Assembly (NCBI RefSeq): GCF_002865645.1
Contig: NW_020194525.1
Location: 157,125 to 221,124, forward strand
Direction of reading: 5' to 3'
Source of the DNA: Hyaloscypha bicolor E
Lineage: Eukaryota > Ascomycota > Leotiomycetes > Helotiales > Hyaloscyphaceae
DNA: 64,000 bases
Shown piece by piece: positions 36,898 through 47,162 of the stretch. Below the pieces are notes generated by a model, which did not search any database, was not told the DNA's origin, and saw only the letters and a list, made by a program, of their open reading frames with translations. The translations under genes and the position numbers were made by a program. The number at the start of each line of letters is the position of its first letter. Positions within the stretch are counted from its first letter, which is position 1.

Positions 36898-37664
36898 TAA
36901 TTAACTATTTTACTATTGGAGTGTTTTGATAGTTTACCGCCTAAGATCCTGCCCTGCCCTGCAATCGGCATTAAATCTAGTCTCCGATGTCATCTAATTC
37001 AAAGAATCTTTTTTGCTTAAACAAAGATCTGCCGTACAGAATATTCGCACGACCCGGCTCTGGATTGCATCCTGCGGTGCTTTCCCTCTCGTCTCCCTGA
37101 CATTGCTCCCATTGTGTAGACTTAGGCTATCCCTCCTCCTTTAGCCACAGAGCTGTGACTTTCTTTACATGTTATCTCGATATACTGCCTCGTATGATCT
37201 GGGGGTGATTGCCAACACCGCGCTCGTAATGATATCCATAGGGAAGGTCGCCTTCGATAAAGCTGAACCCTCCAGAAAACAGGTTGTACACTCGGTTGTT
37301 AAAGCCTGCAAGGTCAATCCTGAAAGTATTAGCTGGTGTTTGAAAGCTGATACGCCTGGCTCCCTAAATCATTCTTTAAGTTCTTGAAATATCGTAATAT
37401 ACCACCATTAACCTTCTTAGCAATCTTCTTTAGGAGCCGTTTGTACGCGTTACCTCTGCCCTCACCGTAAATGGGTGTCATATTGACGTCGAATATCCCG
37501 AGTAGTGAGTATGCCTTGTCTTCTTTGCGCTTGGTTTGGGGGTTTTCTGCCTATGACATTATGACAATAAAGAATATCAGTCGCAGGCATAGGGTATGTT
37601 GATCTGAGTATTGTCTCTATATGCAATATGCTAGTAACTGAAGCCCGAGCACACACGCAAAGAC
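36898..37664. other. Intergenic, no supported gene
   Basis: No gene is recognised on either strand in this stretch. The longest frames lack domains and do not extend by plausible splicing. Confidence 0.4.
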
Positions 37665-38920
37665 TCAAATAATCGCGAAGTGTGTCTCATTCCTGACCCT
37701 CTCGCAGACTTCCAGCAGATGTCTCCTGCTCACTCTCAAATTCATCAGGTAATACGCAATCCAAGTCAACTGCCTGGCTCGAGCGGATCAGGAATGATGC
37801 CTCCTCTCTTCCGGTGACAGAAGGAGACCAAAATGTGCGGGACCAAATCTGGGCATCGCTCCTTCAGCTCGGCACACACGTTTTCCGAGTCGAATTTGCC
37901 TCCCTTCGGAGTCGGAATGAACAAAATCTGGCTCCAGTATTGGTGACGCTGCGCAAACGGTTGGGCGAGAATCTTGGCTCGCTCCCGATCACCAACAGCC
38001 AAGAGGAGACTGAGGCCAATGTAATCGACACCGTACGTGATGGCAGTTGCCTGGAAGGACTGAACTCCCGGTGGCCGAGGGTTGATCTCAATCAACCATG
38101 CACTTGGCTGAGGCACCCCACTCGAGGCTGACGAAGAGGCTGGACGGCGCTCTAAGTCGAGAATGCCATTAACCTTGGCGTAATGCATTTTTGAATGTTG
38201 TACTCGGGCTTCCAGGTGAAAGATGCCATCCCTGAATCCCAACTGCAGGAGGCGCTGATGTAGGGACTTCTCAATTATTTGCAACTCCGGCTAGGGAAGA
38301 TTGGACGGAAGGACATTGGCCTGCTCTATGAAGGTGCCATTAGGTCCTTCTTCAGCCGAGGTGGGGAAGTCATCAGAGGCTTCGAAGAAAAGGATCTCCC
38401 CGTCAGCAAGGACGAAATTGGCATCCACTTCTGGACCGTCGCAGTAAGGCTCCATCAAAGCATCCTTGCCGTGGAGTTTCACGATGGCTGATATCGCATG
38501 GTCCAGGTCTTCGAAATTCTGCACGAGAAACACGCCTTCGGACAGGAATCCTGCGACTGGCTTCAGGATGAGCGGGAAATAACCCCCCCCCCCCCCCCCC
38601 CCCCCCCCAAAAATCAATGAGAGACTTTGCGTCCTCCAAAGTGGACACGCGATGGGCCGAATGGCCATCCAATAGGCTTGTTCGAAGCTTGTCCGTGGCA
38701 ACCTCGAAGGCCTCTGCTGGAGCACGTGCAACCCGAGTCTCTCTGCGGCTTTGGCTGTAGCTGCAGCTCGTGGGTCGAACAAGGTGATGATTCCATCAAT
38801 CTTGTGACCTGAGCCCTGAATCGCCTCAATAATATGATCTGACAGGCTCTCATCGACTGCCATGTCAATGATGAGGAAGTCTTTGTACCACGACCGGTAC
38901 TTCTGGAAAGCCTACGCTAG
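37665..38920 (-). pseudogene. Broken ATP-grasp family protein
   Basis: The minus strand carries ATP-grasp features in order: FPLILKPVAGFLSEGVFLV (ATP-binding lysine region), MEPYCDGPEVDANFVL, and WLIEINPRPPGVQ (metal-binding Glu/Asn). Several lesions are visible. There is a one-base frameshift near 38700, after which the family-like residues (VATDKLRTSLLDG, LEDAKSLIDF) are in another frame. A run of 26 Cs on the plus strand (38583-38608) returns to the first frame. A TAG stop lies near 38291. Another shift near 37775 puts the last exon (QLTWIAYYLMNLRV) out of frame, with its stop at 37665. The start is missing: homology fades at about 38920, where AT-rich sequence begins. ATP-grasp enzymes ligate carboxylates to amines or thiols; the substrate is unknown. 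Confidence 0.8.
38583..38608. repeat. 26-base homopolymer of C
   Basis: An uninterrupted run of C (G on the coding strand) sits inside the ATP-grasp reading frame at the position expected for a short Asp-Phe-Gly/Tyr-Phe junction. It adds about eight glycines. Assembly or polymerase slippage could have changed its true length. Confidence 0.95.
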
Positions 38921-38929
38921 TATTTTCTC

Positions 38930-39750
38930 ATAATAGTAAAACGTTTACTTATGTAATAAATACTGGCTGAGTGAAATGACCTAAAGGAGCCGTTTTGGCT
39001 CTCAGAACCTCTAGTTATTTGGAAGCTATACTATATAGTTGGGGTTCACTGAATTCTTTATTCCAATAGCTTTTAAAACAAATAGTAATCAAAAGGAGAT
39101 CAAGTCTCACTTCTGCTCAATTTCGGAGATAATATAGGAAATTAGTCTTTTAATACTATTAAAAAATACCGACTCATTTACTTTAATAAGCTTTCGAAAT
39201 ATTAATCTAATATTATTAGTAGAAATTTTATAGTTATAAGCTTAAAAACGACCTGATTAGATTAAAAGAGATTTTTATTTGAATTTATAAATACTTCTTA
39301 TATCTGAACTTTAAGGCATCTAAAGTTAATAAAGCAAATAAGCCCTAGAGTGCTTGCAATCGAGAGGCCTTCGATCTTTTTGAAACGATCCACCTGGAGA
39401 GGTTGGCCCAGTCCACGATTAGGCTGGGATTTTCCACGGGCGTGCATAGGAAACTCAATCAGGACTCTCACAGTCGCGCAGCTGTTCGATTCTCCATCTC
39501 ACATGCTATCAGATACTCGAGAGGCGGTCCCGAGGTTTTCAGTCAACCGTTTTCGAACATCATGGAGTTGTATTTGACACTATGTGGCCAAGGGAAATGC
39601 GGAGTAATACTAATACGAGATCCCATATTAACAAGTCCTGGCCGTCAATTCTTATCTCACGACAATCCCGCTCCACTGCCACCTCATGAACACCAGAAAC
39701 GAGAGCGAGGGTAATGAAGAGCGTCAATACATAGCCCAAACATAAGATAA
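38930..39750. other. Partly AT-rich spacer with no supported gene
   Basis: 38930-39340 is AT-rich. 39340-39750 has normal composition; its minus strand shows a protein-like stretch (VRVLIEFPMHARGK near 39470-39430) that may be a scrap of a broken gene, possibly the lost front part of the ATP-grasp gene, but stops interrupt it and I cannot assign it. Confidence 0.35.
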
Positions 39751-40011
39751 CTAGAAATAAGATCGCATATTTGTAGGAGAGCCTCCTTGGGCGTCAGTTT
39801 CAAATTCCTTGCCCGTGTCAATGACGATTTCCAAGTGAAATTAGGACGTCACAGCTCCTTCCTGGGACGCCAAGGCATGCGCTGCCCGGACGACATTCCT
39901 GATCTGAAGGAGGAACCTGTCAGCGTGTGAACTCATAACTTCTACGAAACAGGTACCTACCTGGCGGCCATTGAGATCGTGCCTTTCCTAATCATCTCGC
40001 AATTGTCCCAT
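39751..40011 (-). pseudogene. AAA+ ATPase C-terminal remnant
   Basis: On the minus strand, LNGRQ followed across a likely intron by IRNVVRAAHALASQEG and HLEIVIDTGKEF matches the end of a common fungal AAA+ ATPase family (pattern NGRQIRN...A.ALA...L..H...V). Two in-frame stops (near 39988 and 39858) show it is dead. The ATPase core upstream is absent, and the neighbouring gene (from 40064) is unrelated. Confidence 0.5.
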
Positions 40012-40063
40012 GACCGATTCGCTGCCAGTTGGATCGCTGAATCGCTCACACTTTTCCTCCTCG

Positions 40064-41056
40064 TTAGATGCGGCGCACTGAGGTATTCCCAACTTCACCT
40101 AAGGTCCGGTTTTCTCGGGACTCATTCTCAAATTTCCCCGCCGATCCATCCTCGATATGAATGTGTTTTACCAAGGTTCTGACTTGATCCTCGAGGTCCT
40201 TCTCATTTATAGCTCCACAATCTCTCAGATGAGTTAGTAACTTCCTAAAGAAGTTGCGGGCGAATGTAGCACAATCATCGACTATATCGCGATGATTTCG
40301 CGGACATGATTGAACCGCTATGTGCTTTAATAATCGTTCCGTGGTGCGGACTTGGAGCAACTCAATGTGGCGATAGAACTTTAGCGGAAACATCCTTGGC
40401 TCAAGAGCTAACACCATCTCGTCTGGTTTTCCACCGACTTTATTGAAACAGAGATGAAGAAGTCTGAGATTGTCTTCCGTGGGAAGTTCGCCATTGACCT
40501 GCTCGGTAATCTTCGACACAAAACGTAGTGTTAACTGTTCGTTCAAGTCGTGATCCCGCAAGACAACAGCTGCATGACCGAGGTGTATTTTACCATCACT
40601 GATGTTCTGATCGCTGACGAATGCAACCCCGATCTGATAATCTCTCTCTTGATTCTCTTGACTTAGCTTTAGGAAATTCCATACGGCTTCTTTGTCTCTT
40701 TCTGGCTCAGCCATCATTATGTCTTCGTCGTCGAAGCCATAGGGAGAGTCTGCGATAGGGCGGGCACCGGAATTTGTGGAGCTTGTGAAAAATCTGGAGT
40801 AATGGACAGCTTGGTCGGTGGAATTGAGCTCATCCGAGACGAGCTTGGATATCTCGGAGGTTGTCGGTACCCGAAACACTTTGGTCTCGCTTTCCCTATT
40901 TGGAGGGCTTTCCTTGGACGAGTTTTTCCCCATTTTCTTTTTAGATAGATTAGCAACATGAATGCGTGGTGAGGACTGTCTTGTTACCTTGAACAGGCCG
41001 AGTTTACGTTTGCTTGAACACCTTGCGTCGCTCCTTATGTTTTTGGCTGCTCTCAA
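40064..41056 (-). CDS. Hypothetical protein, possible permuted papain fold
   Basis: A single-exon frame of 330 aa. An internal start at 40933 gives MGKNSSKESPP, which fits the N-myristoylation rule (Gly2, Ser at position 6), and the sequence before it (GCTAATCTATCTAAAAAG) could be the end of an intron, so the shorter 289-aa form is plausible. A His in GHAAVVL is followed about 100 residues later by DDCATFARNFFRKLL; a His-then-Cys order is typical of circularly permuted papain-like folds (LRAT, PPPDE). This assignment rests on pattern only. The frame looks intact, with normal codon use. Confidence 0.6.
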   Translation of the reverse strand: MRAAKNIRSDARCSSKRKLGLFKVTRQSSPRIHVANLSKKKMGKNSSKESPPNRESETKVFRVPTTSEISKLVSDELNSTDQAVHYSRFFTSSTNSGARPIADSPYGFDDEDIMMAEPERDKEAVWNFLKLSQENQERDYQIGVAFVSDQNISDGKIHLGHAAVVLRDHDLNEQLTLRFVSKITEQVNGELPTEDNLRLLHLCFNKVGGKPDEMVLALEPRMFPLKFYRHIELLQVRTTERLLKHIAVQSCPRNHRDIVDDCATFARNFFRKLLTHLRDCGAINEKDLEDQVRTLVKHIHIEDGSAGKFENESRENRTLGEVGNTSVRRI

Positions 41057-41683
41057 TTCTCGTATTTAGCTGGGGAATGAGGGGTAAATTATCTTGATAT
41101 GCCATACGATCAGTTCGATCCACGTGGCGCTCTGAGGTGCGCTTATTTGTTTGCCAGTTTTCAGTCGGCCTTGAGGGGGAAAGCTGTGGTCACGTTATAT
41201 CGTGGGCTACTCGGTCACAACATTTGGGTGCTGAGTCCAAATAACTCCCACACAGTTAGTGAGAGAACGCTGCTTGTGCAACCCACAGGAGCCCAGGTGG
41301 TGTGATGACAGGGAGTCAACCCTTGTTAGTGGCGCCCAGTAGTACTATGACTATTCTATTGTGAGCCAAGCTGAAATTCCAAGGCAAACTCGGCACAAGA
41401 TTGCGCCCGATTGAGCAATAAGATTATCAAGGCATTTGTCAGAGCCTTCTTTGGCATGGCTCGCAGCCTTGCAGCCTTGCTGTCGAGTCGGCACTAATGC
41501 AAGCAGTCACAAGAAACGTCTTAGCCGGGCGCTGCCTCCAACCCTTACGACCACACCATGACAGAATCCAGGTTTGGCGCAAAGCTTTCCGGTGAAGATA
41601 GTGTGCTGCTGCCTGCAAAAGAGGCTATGACCCGTACAGATTTCAGTAACCCTCCATGAGACGCCACTACTTCTTATCACCGC
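41057..41683. other. Intergenic, no supported gene
   Basis: It lies between the start of the minus-strand hypothetical gene and the plus-strand small membrane protein, so it probably holds both promoters. One short frame (41099-41305) has no protein-like features. Confidence 0.4.
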
Positions 41684-42061
41684 TTGGACACAAATTTCCT
41701 AATACTCAAAAGGACACCAACCTGGTCTGCAAAACTCTCTTTTGAACGAGGCCATTGTGGATCGTCTTTAAAGATGTACGAAGAGCTTAACACCGTTCTA
41801 TCCGCTGAGCTCGTCAGCCTCTCCCCGAAACAAAAGTTCTTCCTTAGCTTGCTTTTACTCTTTGTCATTCCCAGTATCCGCGTTACAATTTTTAAGTTCT
41901 TGCCATCGAGTTCTATTAAACACCTCTTTTTATTCCCTGCAGCACAAGTCTTCGTCGTCGAGTTTCTGTTTCGATCGCCTAGTATCTCCGTCAGTCACGT
42001 TCTGGTTACTTTTCTAGTTTTGGCCGTAAGCATAGCAATTTACACCTCTTTGATGATCTAG
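41684..42061 (+). CDS. Small hydrophobic membrane protein, hypothetical
   Basis: The frame encodes 125 aa from 41684, or 95 aa from the Met at 41774. The second half is strongly hydrophobic with about three possible membrane segments (FFLSLLLLFVIPSIRV, LFLFPAAQVFVVEFLF, VLVTFLVLAVSIAIYTSL). No family is recognised. It lies just upstream of the next plus-strand gene and could share its role, but that is guesswork. Confidence 0.4.
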   Translation: MDTNFLILKRTPTWSAKLSFERGHCGSSLKMYEELNTVLSAELVSLSPKQKFFLSLLLLFVIPSIRVTIFKFLPSSSIKHLFLFPAAQVFVVEFLFRSPSISVSHVLVTFLVLAVSIAIYTSLMI

Positions 42062-42289
42062 CTAAATTAACCTATAGGCTGTCATTCTCAACATTACTTA
42101 TTTCAATTATATTTTATTTCATCAACGGGTGCTACGAGAGTATGGAAACCAATCGAACGAGATTGAATCGTTTGAGCTCGCATGGGAATGTAGTTTTGTA
42201 AGCTTTAATTGACTGTTGGAAGCTCATAATTTAACCAACTGCTTTGATAGCCTGTAAATGTAGTCCAGCAAGTTGGCACCAACCTAGTC

Positions 42290-42915
42290 ATGGTTCTTAT
42301 CTGTCGGCATCTGGGATACTCGGGTTTATCTATCAGTCGAACAATTTTGCTCGGATTTGTATCAATTTGGACAGAACGAGTTTGCATTCAACTTGTTTGG
42401 TATTTCGGAAGTCCGCCTGAGAAGAACCCTTATCGTGTATTCTTCACTCATTGGGGTTCTTGCGCCGACAAGGGACATTGGCTACTGCAACTGGAAGACT
42501 GTCGCTACCACATCATGAAACGACACGGCAGCTCTACAGCAGACCTAAGTCCGGCACCAAGGAGTGAGCAGGCACATGCTCCACCTCCACAAGAGTCTTT
42601 ATACATTCCCTTTTGCCAGTGAGCCTTCCGTTCCCGCCCCTTTTATTTAACTAACGTACGTTAAGATATGGCATCGTGGGACTCTCAGATAGGCATACAT
42701 TAGGGCAATGGGAAGATTTTATTCAAAAATGCATCCAACCTGGTGGTTATAATGTGTCGAATCAAAGCTGCCAGGAGTATGTAATCTTCAACATGTATTA
42801 CTTGTGTTATCCGCCATTGTTTAACATGTCGGACACGAAGAGCTTAGGCCCTATCATATTGGTTGTCTTTCTTTCCTATGCTCCCTTGTTATATAGATTA
42901 TTATTTCAGATCTAG
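42290..42915 (+). CDS. Hypothetical protein with possible papain-like fold
   Basis: Two inferred exons (42290-42618 and 42668-42915) are joined by a 49-bp intron with GTGAGC donor, TAACTAAC branch-like sequence and AAG acceptor; the join reads FCQYGIVGLSDRHTL and gives 191 aa. GHWLLQLED in exon 1 and NQSCQEYVIFNM in exon 2 resemble a recurrent fungal family in which a His-Trp strand is followed by an Asn-Cys-Gln-Glu helix, suggestive of a permuted papain fold. The C-terminus (GPIILVVFLSYAPLLYRLLF) is a likely membrane anchor. The start codon is uncertain; an upstream exon could exist. Confidence 0.55.
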
Positions 42916-43266
42916 CTATAGGTTAGTTAAATAGAGATGATACAATTTTGCGCTCTAATCAGAACTTCATATGACCCGAAAGAATTTCCGATCACTTGTT
43001 GCGTGTAGGGGTATCGAATAGAAAGAAAGTCAATTGAATTTCTCTCTAGCTAATGGGGTGGAGTTTACTAAATACTTAACATACAGCAGCAAGGACTAAC
43101 ATAACTAAATTGACGATAAAATATGTGAAGCGTACTCAAGGAGAGAACAAATAAAGAGAGGGCTATACAGTGAGTAGACCGTGATGAGGTAATTGCAAGC
43201 GAACTGCACCCACCTCCTGTTTCCAAGACGATAAACGAGATCCGTCTGACAAGTCATTCCATTCCT
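42916..43266. other. Intergenic between convergent genes
   Basis: The 3' ends of a plus-strand and a minus-strand gene face each other here. No coding or repeat signal was seen. Confidence 0.5.
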
Positions 43267-45556
43267 TCAGAATTCAACAAAGAAACACGCCGTGATAAGG
43301 ATGGAGACCATAGTGATAACGAGAGGCCAATGAATATCACATTTTCCCTCCCGAATTCTAGCCAGTGGAGTACACTTCTCACCTACATCGTTCAGAGAAG
43401 AATTTCCAAAGACGACCGCCCCTTTTTGCGGAGGTGTTAGAGGTGTTGCAGGTGAGTCATGGTCCCAGATTATTGGATCCGCTCTGAGTTCTTGTACATG
43501 GAAGCCTTCACATTTTCCGAATGCCGAATCTTTTGGTGGATGCCAATACAACCCAGAATTTAGCTTCCACGATCCAGCTGTGGTATCAATATGGTCAAAA
43601 AGACAAGCCATACTGGCAGTAAGAAACCCCTTCTTTCCAGAAAATTTGTCCCAAGAACTGCAGACACGAGCATTGGACATGTCCGGCGTTATAACTTGAC
43701 CGAATTTTTTCCCAAATAAAACCAGTATCGAGTAATTTTTAGTAAGATCCCACCAACGTTGGTCTGATTCGTGGCTTTCCGGCAATTCTTTCTCCGTGAA
43801 ACGACTATTCAAGCTTTGCAGGTCTGTAAAATCCCAACCTCGAGCTCGGTGAGAATCAGTTCTGAACTTGATGCTCTCGATGCAGTCCAAGAATCCCCTG
43901 ACTGCCTTTTCGAGGTTTATGCCTTGCGGCAATCCTACATTCCTACACCGGCGTATCGCATCTAGTGCAGCGTCTCCGCCATCATCAGCTTGTTTTGCAA
44001 ATTCCAGTTGCTGCCTGATCTTTGGCCAGATAAGTTCTTTGTGTAAGCGATTATGTGCCATCTGAAGAGCTACACTTAGCTCTGAGACCAACCAAGCACT
44101 TTGCTCTTCAGAATCGTATAATAATAGAGGCTGTCTGGCTGCCCGTTTAAGAGCTTGATGCGGCTCAAGTTGAGCGTTGGAGATGGTCACGCTTTGGCTT
44201 TTCCGCAAAACGTGATCCTTGGGTGCGCAATCGAGATTCTTTGCCCCAGCACGAAACCGCTCAGGGTCGAAGCTGTTGGCTTCGTCTGCCTCTGGAAGGT
44301 TCGATGGTTGTATCTGCTGGCGAAAATTTCTGGTGCCGATCTGCACTTCCACGGCCTCGCAGTACCCCAGATATGCGCGACAGTTAGCCAACGTTTCCAT
44401 GTCCGTGGTTTGAAACCAAGAATCTGGTTTTTCCATAGCTTCCAAGAAACTAACACTCTCAGGGAGCACGGGCGAGCGATCTGATTTAATCTTCAGGAAG
44501 TGCCATTGTATTGCTTTCTCCATTTTCTTCAACTTCATGGTCGGAACCAACATTGAAGTCTCAAAATCTCGTTGCTGGCGGCCTTGGAGAAAGATTCCTC
44601 TTCCACGTTCGACGGGATAATGCACGCCAGCCAGATGGGTCATGAGTCGGAAAGGGATCTCAAGACCTAGCCCCTCTTCTCTTGGAGCGATTCGGAATCC
44701 GTATGCTAGAACACTTTTTTGAAGTAGGGGGACCCAGCAGCTTCCTGGTGTTCCAGCCTCAGAGGGGACGAGTTGAGCAGCAAGCAAGATGAGGTCAAAG
44801 ACGGGAGCTGAAATTTTCGCTGGTGGTTGTGGCCTTGAGGCCAATTTTGCTGAGGAAAGTAACAGTGCATTTCCTTGTGGGTTCCGGAAGGTAGCCGCGA
44901 GCCAAGTAAGTTGCTCCAATGTTTCGATCAGCTCGGAGTGCGACCCTGTGATTTCAATATCGGCCGATTCTTGTTGTCCGGGCTCTTGGACTGCAGGAAG
45001 AAGCTTCATCTCCAATTTATGCTGTGCCGAGAAGCTTTCTTCTAAAAATTCTTATCGTAAGATTGATGTTGCACAGAAGGGGAAGAGAGGGCTGGAACTC
45101 ACCACACGCCTCGGTACTGATAGCTCGATGAAACGCCTTCATCATGGCTTCCCCCGTGCGTGGCCAAGTCTGTTGCATATAACCAATGCAAGAAGCAGCC
45201 TGAGCATTACTTGGGCTTCCAGTGAATGTGACGACTTCATCCAGATTGTACCGAGCATCAAGTTCTTCTTTGCAGCACGCAAGGACTTCCCATCTAGCGT
45301 GACACGTAATTGTCACAGGCTCGGAGCCATCTGGAAATAGTCCGGATTCATTCAGCGCAGTGCAGATAGATAGCATAGGATCCCCCAGTTCTTTGACGTC
45401 TCTGATTCCAACCTCCATCGTCTCAATATTCCTTTCAAAGCTGAGAGATCTGTCTATTCTCAAGAAGGGCCTTGGAGTCCCCAGAATTGTTTCGAGTTTA
45501 CTCTCGCTCTCCCCAGTACTGAACGCTTTAATATGCATACCAACTAAGAGGCTCAA
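43267..45556 (-). CDS. Large fungal hypothetical protein with C-terminal membrane anchor
   Basis: Two inferred exons (45556-45103 and 45041-43267) encode 742 aa; the 61-bp intron keeps phase. The sequence matches, from memory of general pattern, an unnamed fungal family: an N-terminal region with TLEQLTWLAATFR, then CWVPLLQKSVLAYGFRI, LGLEIPFRLMTHLAG, SMLVPTMKL and QWHFLKI, and later LLLYDSEEQSAWLVSELSVAL. The extreme C-terminus (WPLVITMVSILITACFFVEF) is a single hydrophobic segment, implying a tail anchor. The molecular role is unknown; relatives often occur near heterokaryon-incompatibility and NLR-type genes. An additional upstream exon is possible because a GTAAGT sits just before the proposed start. 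Confidence 0.7.
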
Positions 45557-45758
45557 GAGAACTTACTATATCTAGCAGAATAGTTCAGATTATTGGAATC
45601 AGTCCACTCAGGTTGATTGCCAACAACCGGCGAGATAGCTTGACAAATGGCTGGGAGTCTCTCCTGACGGCGAGGCTATCCCATGAACTTAAGTGGGGTT
45701 TTTCAACCGCACATCAGGCAGAAGGATAGTTCGAGAGCTGAGGCAAGTAGCCTGCAAA

Positions 45759-45930
45759 CATCTCTGCCTAATAATGCAGCTCGGGCATAATACGCCTCAC
45801 AAACATAACCTCCATCAACACAATCTGGGCGAGCCAGGCTTCTTCATCTCTGCCTAATGATGCAGCTCGGGCACAATACGCCTCACAGACATATCCTCCA
45901 TCAACACAACCTGGGCGAGCCAGGCTTCTT
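45759..45930. repeat. 86-bp tandem duplication
   Basis: Two head-to-tail copies (45759-45844 and 45845-45930), starting CATCTCTGCCTAATRATGCAG, differ at only a handful of positions, mostly C/T or G/A transitions; a third copy begins (ATCTCTGC) and stops. No coding frame is evident. Confidence 0.9.
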
Positions 45931-47162
45931 ATCTCTGCATTAAAATCAGAGTGCGGCCTTGTTTCCTAGCTTAGGCTGACTCGTAGAGCAAGGGGGAAAA
46001 ATGCCCAGCCAGATAATAATAATGAGTAAAGGCCGGCAGCCCCTTCTTGGCCCCAAGTTTAGTGAGGCACTCTCGGCGGATCCGAGTTCTCGACGAGTTA
46101 CTTTATCTCGACTCTGGCTGGTAAGGCTCTGGTGAAGCGAGGGTGAGTAGCGCCTGAGCAAGAGCGGCGGGTGCTTACTAACTGCTGATATCAAATTATG
46201 CGGTTTAGGAAGCAGTAAATCAATCAAGGAAACCCTCGTACCGAGGAGCACCCATACGGTATGCGATCCCAGGCCTCGACATCGAACTCTAGACCAGGAC
46301 CCAGGCTGATACGAATGTGTTGAGTAGGACCTAGCCACGGCCCCTTTCTTTCGGTCTTGCCGGTAAGTTTTGTATCGAATATACTCTGATCTTCACCTCT
46401 AATCCCCGGAAAGAATCAACCATCGTCACCTAGTCGATAAGAAAAAATATAAACCCAACTATCTTAGGATATTCTAGCGAATACATCAGTAAGCATTCCA
46501 CCTAGCAATAGAGGGCTTTCGTATTCTAAGCAGCCAGGATTATCCATGGCCAGCAGAATACAGTAGTCCACTCCCCACCACTTTCAGCTATATTAATCAG
46601 TCTCTGAATTGGTACGAAGCCGTACTATAATTCCTTAACCTGCCGTCGAGTCGTGCCTGGCTTTATAGGGATCTCCGCTTTGATTCATGCTAAATCCATA
46701 GAAAGTTACTAAAATTGAAAACTTCAACGGATCTCCGAACGAACCGAACATCGATAGTATCGAAACCGGGAATTAACTACAATCCAACAAAGACTTCTAA
46801 TCCAGACGATGCCACTATCCAGGGTGTTCGCACGCTCGAGTCTTCAAGCAAAAATCCGCATTTACGTAAATTTGGAATACTAAACTCAAGAAAAGGACAC
46901 CATCTAATCTTCAATTAGAAAACACATAGACAAGCACACTTGACCGTACAAATGTCATATTCCTAGCTGCAAAGCCAAAGACTTCAGTAATACAGGAGAC
47001 CTGCGGCATCACCGCCGCAAAGTCTACTAGTTATGTGAGGCCCCTTTTTCAACGAAATTGTGAAACCCGCGCGGCGTGATTGGTCCGTGGGTCGCTGAGT
47101 CAGCACGATTCTGGCGAAATTGTTTTGGTAAAATTGTGGTTTCTATGACGCCCTACTATTTC
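45931..47162. other. Intergenic, no supported gene
   Basis: About 1.2 kb of normal-composition sequence with only short frames. It marks the transition from single-copy accessory DNA to the subtelomeric helicase family. The last 120 bases probably form the upstream region of that family, since the second helicase fragment also seems to be preceded by related, more degraded sequence. Confidence 0.45.

Noticed and set aside
46220..46345. tRNA- or SINE-like sequence (minus strand GAGTTCGATG resembling a B box)
   Set aside because: No matching A box at the right distance and no cloverleaf could be drawn.
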